A stretch of 7,808 nucleotides of DNA from an uncultured Anaerocolumna sp. (lineage in GTDB: Bacteria > Bacillota > Clostridia > Lachnospirales > Lachnospiraceae), in the NCBI GenBank assembly GCA_937901695.1, contig CALDJN010000257.1, positions 1-7,808 on the forward strand, given 5' to 3'. Position 1 is the first letter of the stretch; the number at the start of each line of letters is the position of its first letter. Below are positions 5,514 to 7,808 of this stretch, piece by piece. Both the position numbers and the translations under genes were made by a program. The notes under the pieces were generated by a model. It did not search any database. It worked only from the letters and a program-made list of their open reading frames with translations, and was not told the DNA's origin.

Positions 5514-6842
5514 TTACATAACCCTTCTCACAATGTAAGGTGTACGATATCTATAATTGGATATCTTAATTCCATCTCTTGCATTAGAAGCATGTACGAT
5601 TTTATCATTTCCAATATAAATAGCTACATGGTTTATTGATCCTTTGCTATTACCATAAAAAATCAAATCTCCCGGCTGACGTTCTGATATATCAACTGCA
5701 CGGCCAGCTGATTGTGATTGCTCTGCTGAGGTACGTCTGATATTATAACCAAAGTGCGCATAGATAGATTGTGTAAAACCTGAACAGTCAGTTCCATTGG
5801 TTAAACTTTCTCCACCCCATACATATGGATTACCGACAAAATTAACACCATAATCTGCTACCTTCTGACCATTTCCAGAACCGCCGCTTGAAGGTTTCTT
5901 CTCCTCCTTAGGCGTTTCTTTTGTATTCTTGGAACTTGAAGAGTTCTGCGAAGAATTTTGCGCTGCTTTTTGTGCTGCTTCTGCTTGTCTTTGAGCTTCT
6001 GCTTTTCTGGCTGCTTCCTCTGCTCTTGCTGCTTCCTGTTCTTTTGCAAGTGCTTCTAATCTTTCTATCTCAGCTTGTTTTGCTGCTTCTTCTGCTGCCA
6101 ATTTAGCCTTTTCTTCTTCTATGGATACAGCATAATTAAATTCAACATCAACTTTAATATGGTCTTTGGATACGAAGCCCGTTTCTGCATCATCAATCAT
6201 AATTTCTGCCCACTCATCGTATTCCTTAATAATATAATAACGCTCACCAAATGGAACCATGTTGATTATCTTAGTATCTTTACCTTGTCCTTCCCTTACA
6301 AAAAGGGTTTCAGCATTAATGGTTGCATATTTGGTTGAAGATTCTTCAATTAAACCTTCTGCCTCTGTTCCAATTGCTAAATATTCTGCTTTAATATATC
6401 CATCCACTTTACCAGAATGAATTTTAACCCATTCACCTTCGGTTTCTAAGATATCTGTTGCACAGCCACGGTACAGTTTACCCACTATTTCACTTTCTGT
6501 ATTGGGTTCTTTTCTTATATTAACATAATCATTTGCAATGGAAATACCCAGATTCGCATAAGGAGAAACAACCTCTGTCACCCCTTCTTTGAAGTTTTTA
6601 CTTGAATTTTCTTTTAAACTATCTTTCGAATCTTCTTTTGAAGAAATGTTTTCAAATAAAGCTTCTGCTTCTCCTACTTGATCTTTCGGAATCGCTTCAT
6701 AATACTCATCCATCTTTTGTGTAATTCCGGCAACTGGTTTATCAGCTGTAATTGTTGAAGCCTTGGCAGTTGCGGCAGTACCTAATGATAGGAATGCTCC
6801 GGCAGCGAAAAGGGATACTTTAACCATGGTTCCATTTATCAT
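5514..6842 (-). CDS. Secreted NlpC/P60 (C40) cell-wall hydrolase with two SH3b-like domains
   Basis: Probably a secreted peptidoglycan endopeptidase cutting stem-peptide bonds for wall remodelling or daughter-cell separation. Residues count from ATG 6842 (442 aa). An N-terminal signal peptide (about 1-28) ends with a likely cut after AKA. A Lys/Glu/Ser-rich segment follows, then an SH3b domain (about 98-157, with NIRKEPNTESEIVGKL) and a second SH3b-like domain (about 173-232). An Ala/Glu/Gln coiled coil (240-294) and a Ser/Asn/Gly linker (295-325) lead to the catalytic domain (326-442). There Cys353 (TDCSGF), His405 (NHVAIYIG) and His417 (HASN) form the expected catalytic set. ATG 6842 is chosen because AAGGAGG lies 11 nt upstream and the signal peptide starts well there; a GTG at 6872 extends the frame but has no Shine-Dalgarno and overlaps that one. 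The gene has its own promoter and terminator, so it is monocistronic. The exact bond cut cannot be read from sequence. Confidence 0.93.
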   Translation of the reverse strand: MINGTMVKVSLFAAGAFLSLGTAATAKASTITADKPVAGITQKMDEYYEAIPKDQVGEAEALFENISSKEDSKDSLKENSSKNFKEGVTEVVSPYANLGISIANDYVNIRKEPNTESEIVGKLYRGCATDILETEGEWVKIHSGKVDGYIKAEYLAIGTEAEGLIEESSTKYATINAETLFVREGQGKDTKIINMVPFGERYYIIKEYDEWAEIMIDDAETGFVSKDHIKVDVEFNYAVSIEEEKAKLAAEEAAKQAEIERLEALAKEQEAARAEEAARKAEAQRQAEAAQKAAQNSSQNSSSSKNTKETPKEEKKPSSGGSGNGQKVADYGVNFVGNPYVWGGESLTNGTDCSGFTQSIYAHFGYNIRRTSAEQSQSAGRAVDISERQPGDLIFYGNSKGSINHVAIYIGNDKIVHASNARDGIKISNYRYRTPYIVRRVM

Positions 6843-6930
6843 ATGAATGTTGACCTCCTTAAAAGAATCCACCTAAGTGAAAATCTTTAATTTATCTCAT
6901 TTGTTTAAATAAGTTTTACATAACTTCAAT

Positions 6931-6941
6931 TAAATGTTACA
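6931..6941 (-). repeat. Recurrent motif TGTAACATTTA, copy 3, in the NlpC/P60 leader
   Basis: An exact 11-bp match on the minus strand to the motifs at 3985-3995 and 4880-4890. It sits about 16-26 nt after the inferred start of the hydrolase transcript. A further TGTAAA half-site begins 21 bp on (6920-6915), two helical turns away. A site just downstream of a strong promoter would suit repression. Confidence 0.35.
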
Positions 6942-6963
6942 AATTTATTAAATTTCTGAGGTT

Positions 6964-6992
6964 ATTATATCAAACTATATTATGTCTGTCAA
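6964..6992 (-). promoter_or_regulatory. Consensus sigma-A promoter of the NlpC/P60 gene
   Basis: A perfect -35 TTGACA (6992-6987), 17-bp spacer and perfect -10 TATAAT (6969-6964), extended by TG one base upstream. The start would be near 6957, leaving a leader of about 115 nt before ATG 6842. The leader is A/T-rich, includes a 15-bp palindrome AAATTTAATAAATTT (6956-6942), and I recognise no riboswitch in it. An unmodified promoter this close to consensus suggests strong expression unless something represses it. Confidence 0.9.
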
Positions 6993-7077
6993 CCATTTAA
7001 ATGGTAAAAGTGTGGTTAATTATACCCAATTAATTCAATTATTCAGAATATTTCTAGCTATTATGCAGAAGTTTTGA

Positions 7078-7808
7078 TTAAAGAGTATTTAAATATTTTT
7101 CTACTGCTGTAATAGCATTAGCACCATCGGATGCTGCAGTAATGATTTGCCTTAACTCTTTTGTACGGATATCTCCTGCTGCAAATACACCGGGTATATT
7201 GGTTTTACAGTCTTCTCCTGCAATTATATATCCGCTTTTATCCATATTAATGATTCCCTTATATACTTCTGAGGTTGGAATATTTCCAACTGCAACAAAT
7301 ACACCGTCTACATCCAGGGTTTTAGATTCTTCCGTTTTTATATTTTTAACTTCTATCTGAGATACTTGTTCCTTTCCAATAATCTTTTCTACTACCGTAT
7401 CCCAAAGAATTTCCACATTTTCCATAGATGTTAATTTAGAGGTATAACTTTTTGCAGCCCTAAATTCATCTCTTCTATGAATAACATACACCTTTTTACT
7501 TAGTCTTGCTAAGAAAATTGCATCTTCAACAGCTACATCTCCGCCGCCTATTACTGCAGTTACCTTATTTCTAAAGAAAGCACCATCGCAAGTTGCACAA
7601 TAAGATACTCCCAACCCTGACAGTTTTTCTTCTCCCTCTACCATTAATTTACGTGGTTTTGCTCCTGCAGCAATAATTACTGTCTTGGCAGAATAAGAAG
7701 TATTATCATCTAGGGTTATTTTCTTAATGTCACCTTCTACTTCAAACTTCATAACTTCACCAGTGATGAAATTCATATTTAACTGATCACAATGCTCCCT
7801 AAACTTAG
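7078..7808 (-). CDS. trxB: Thioredoxin reductase, C-terminal three quarters (5' end outside window)
   Basis: A flavoenzyme that passes electrons from NADPH via FAD and a redox-active disulfide to thioredoxin in the cytoplasm. The visible 242 residues include the redox centre CATCDG, the NADPH-binding GGGDVAVEDAIFLARL followed by the phosphate-contacting HRRDEFRA, and the C-terminal FAD motif GVFAAGDIRTKELRQI. The frame stays open from the first Met (7776-7774) back to the window edge, reading KFREHCDQLN, which fits the family, so that Met is internal and the gene is truncated by the window, not by mutation. The FAD-binding N-terminus is not visible. No clear terminator follows: only a 6-bp hairpin (TTAATT/AATTAA near 7017-7034) without a T-tract separates it from the hydrolase promoter 86 bp downstream. 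Some NADPH-type relatives (alkyl hydroperoxide reductase F, ferredoxin-linked versions) share these motifs. Confidence 0.93.
   Translation of the reverse strand, partial: KFREHCDQLNMNFITGEVMKFEVEGDIKKITLDDNTSYSAKTVIIAAGAKPRKLMVEGEEKLSGLGVSYCATCDGAFFRNKVTAVIGGGDVAVEDAIFLARLSKKVYVIHRRDEFRAAKSYTSKLTSMENVEILWDTVVEKIIGKEQVSQIEVKNIKTEESKTLDVDGVFVAVGNIPTSEVYKGIINMDKSGYIIAGEDCKTNIPGVFAAGDIRTKELRQIITAASDGANAITAVEKYLNTL

Noticed and set aside
5921..6106. Plus-strand Leu-rich open frame opposite the hydrolase coiled coil
   Set aside because: It is the antisense reading of Ala/Glu/Gln-rich codons, has no ribosome binding site, and lies wholly inside a well-supported gene. The other plus-strand frames inside prfB, secA and trxB fail for the same reasons.
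6843..6872. GTG start extending the hydrolase by ten residues
   Set aside because: It would place the strong AAGGAGG inside the coding region, has no Shine-Dalgarno of its own, and adds a polar stretch before the signal peptide.
6843..6960. Riboswitch in the hydrolase leader (c-di-AMP ydaO/yuaA type, often found before wall hydrolases)
   Set aside because: The leader is A/T-rich and lacks the GC-containing conserved core expected for that class or any other I know.
7020..7035. Second promoter and weak terminator hairpin between trxB and the hydrolase
   Set aside because: TATAAT is present but the -35 is poor, and the hairpin is 6 A/T-only pairs without a T-tract.
7774..7776. ATG at the first visible Met of trxB as the gene start
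   Set aside because: The frame remains open to the window edge with family-like residues, and the protein would lack its FAD-binding N-terminus.

Overview
The window reads as an ordinary, AT-rich chromosomal segment of a low-GC Gram-positive bacterium. The gene order hpf - secA - prfB is the arrangement known from Bacillus and its relatives. The SecA and RF2 sequences, the long-form HPF, and the near-consensus sigma-A promoters and strong Shine-Dalgarno sequences all fit Firmicutes. A clostridial, possibly Lachnospiraceae-type, host is my best guess, but it is an inference from general appearance only. All five genes lie on the minus strand, so transcription runs from high to low coordinates. 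I see no mobile element, CRISPR array, tRNA or rRNA.

In transcription order: (1) 7808-7078 is trxB, cut by the window edge so that its 5' end is missing. (2) A textbook sigma-A promoter (6964-6992) drives a secreted NlpC/P60 cell-wall hydrolase (6842-5514), which ends at a strong bidirectional terminator (5402-5444). (3) A 777-bp gene-free interval (4737-5513) holds three perfect and two degenerate DnaA boxes, a possible Spo0A-type box, a six-codon reading frame with a perfect Shine-Dalgarno, and the hpf promoter. (4) hpf (4736-4209) encodes the long ribosome hibernation factor and ends at a long hairpin with a U-tract. (5) secA (3905-1338) has its own promoter, preceded by an 11-bp-phased direct repeat. 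(6) prfB (1191-54) encodes RF2 and is probably co-transcribed with secA. It begins at a TTG and needs a +1 programmed frameshift at an in-frame UGA.

Functionally the segment combines protein export (SecA), translation termination (RF2), ribosome dormancy (HPF), cell-wall remodelling (NlpC/P60) and thiol redox (TrxB). These are housekeeping functions and I find no novel multi-gene system. The parts that deserve a second look are non-coding: the DnaA-box cluster away from any dnaA gene in view, an 11-mer found in three separate upstream regions, the unusually spaced RF2 recoding site, and the phased direct repeat upstream of secA. Several likely gene starts differ from the longest open frames: hpf starts at 4736, the hydrolase at 6842, prfB at 1191, and trxB continues past 7808.
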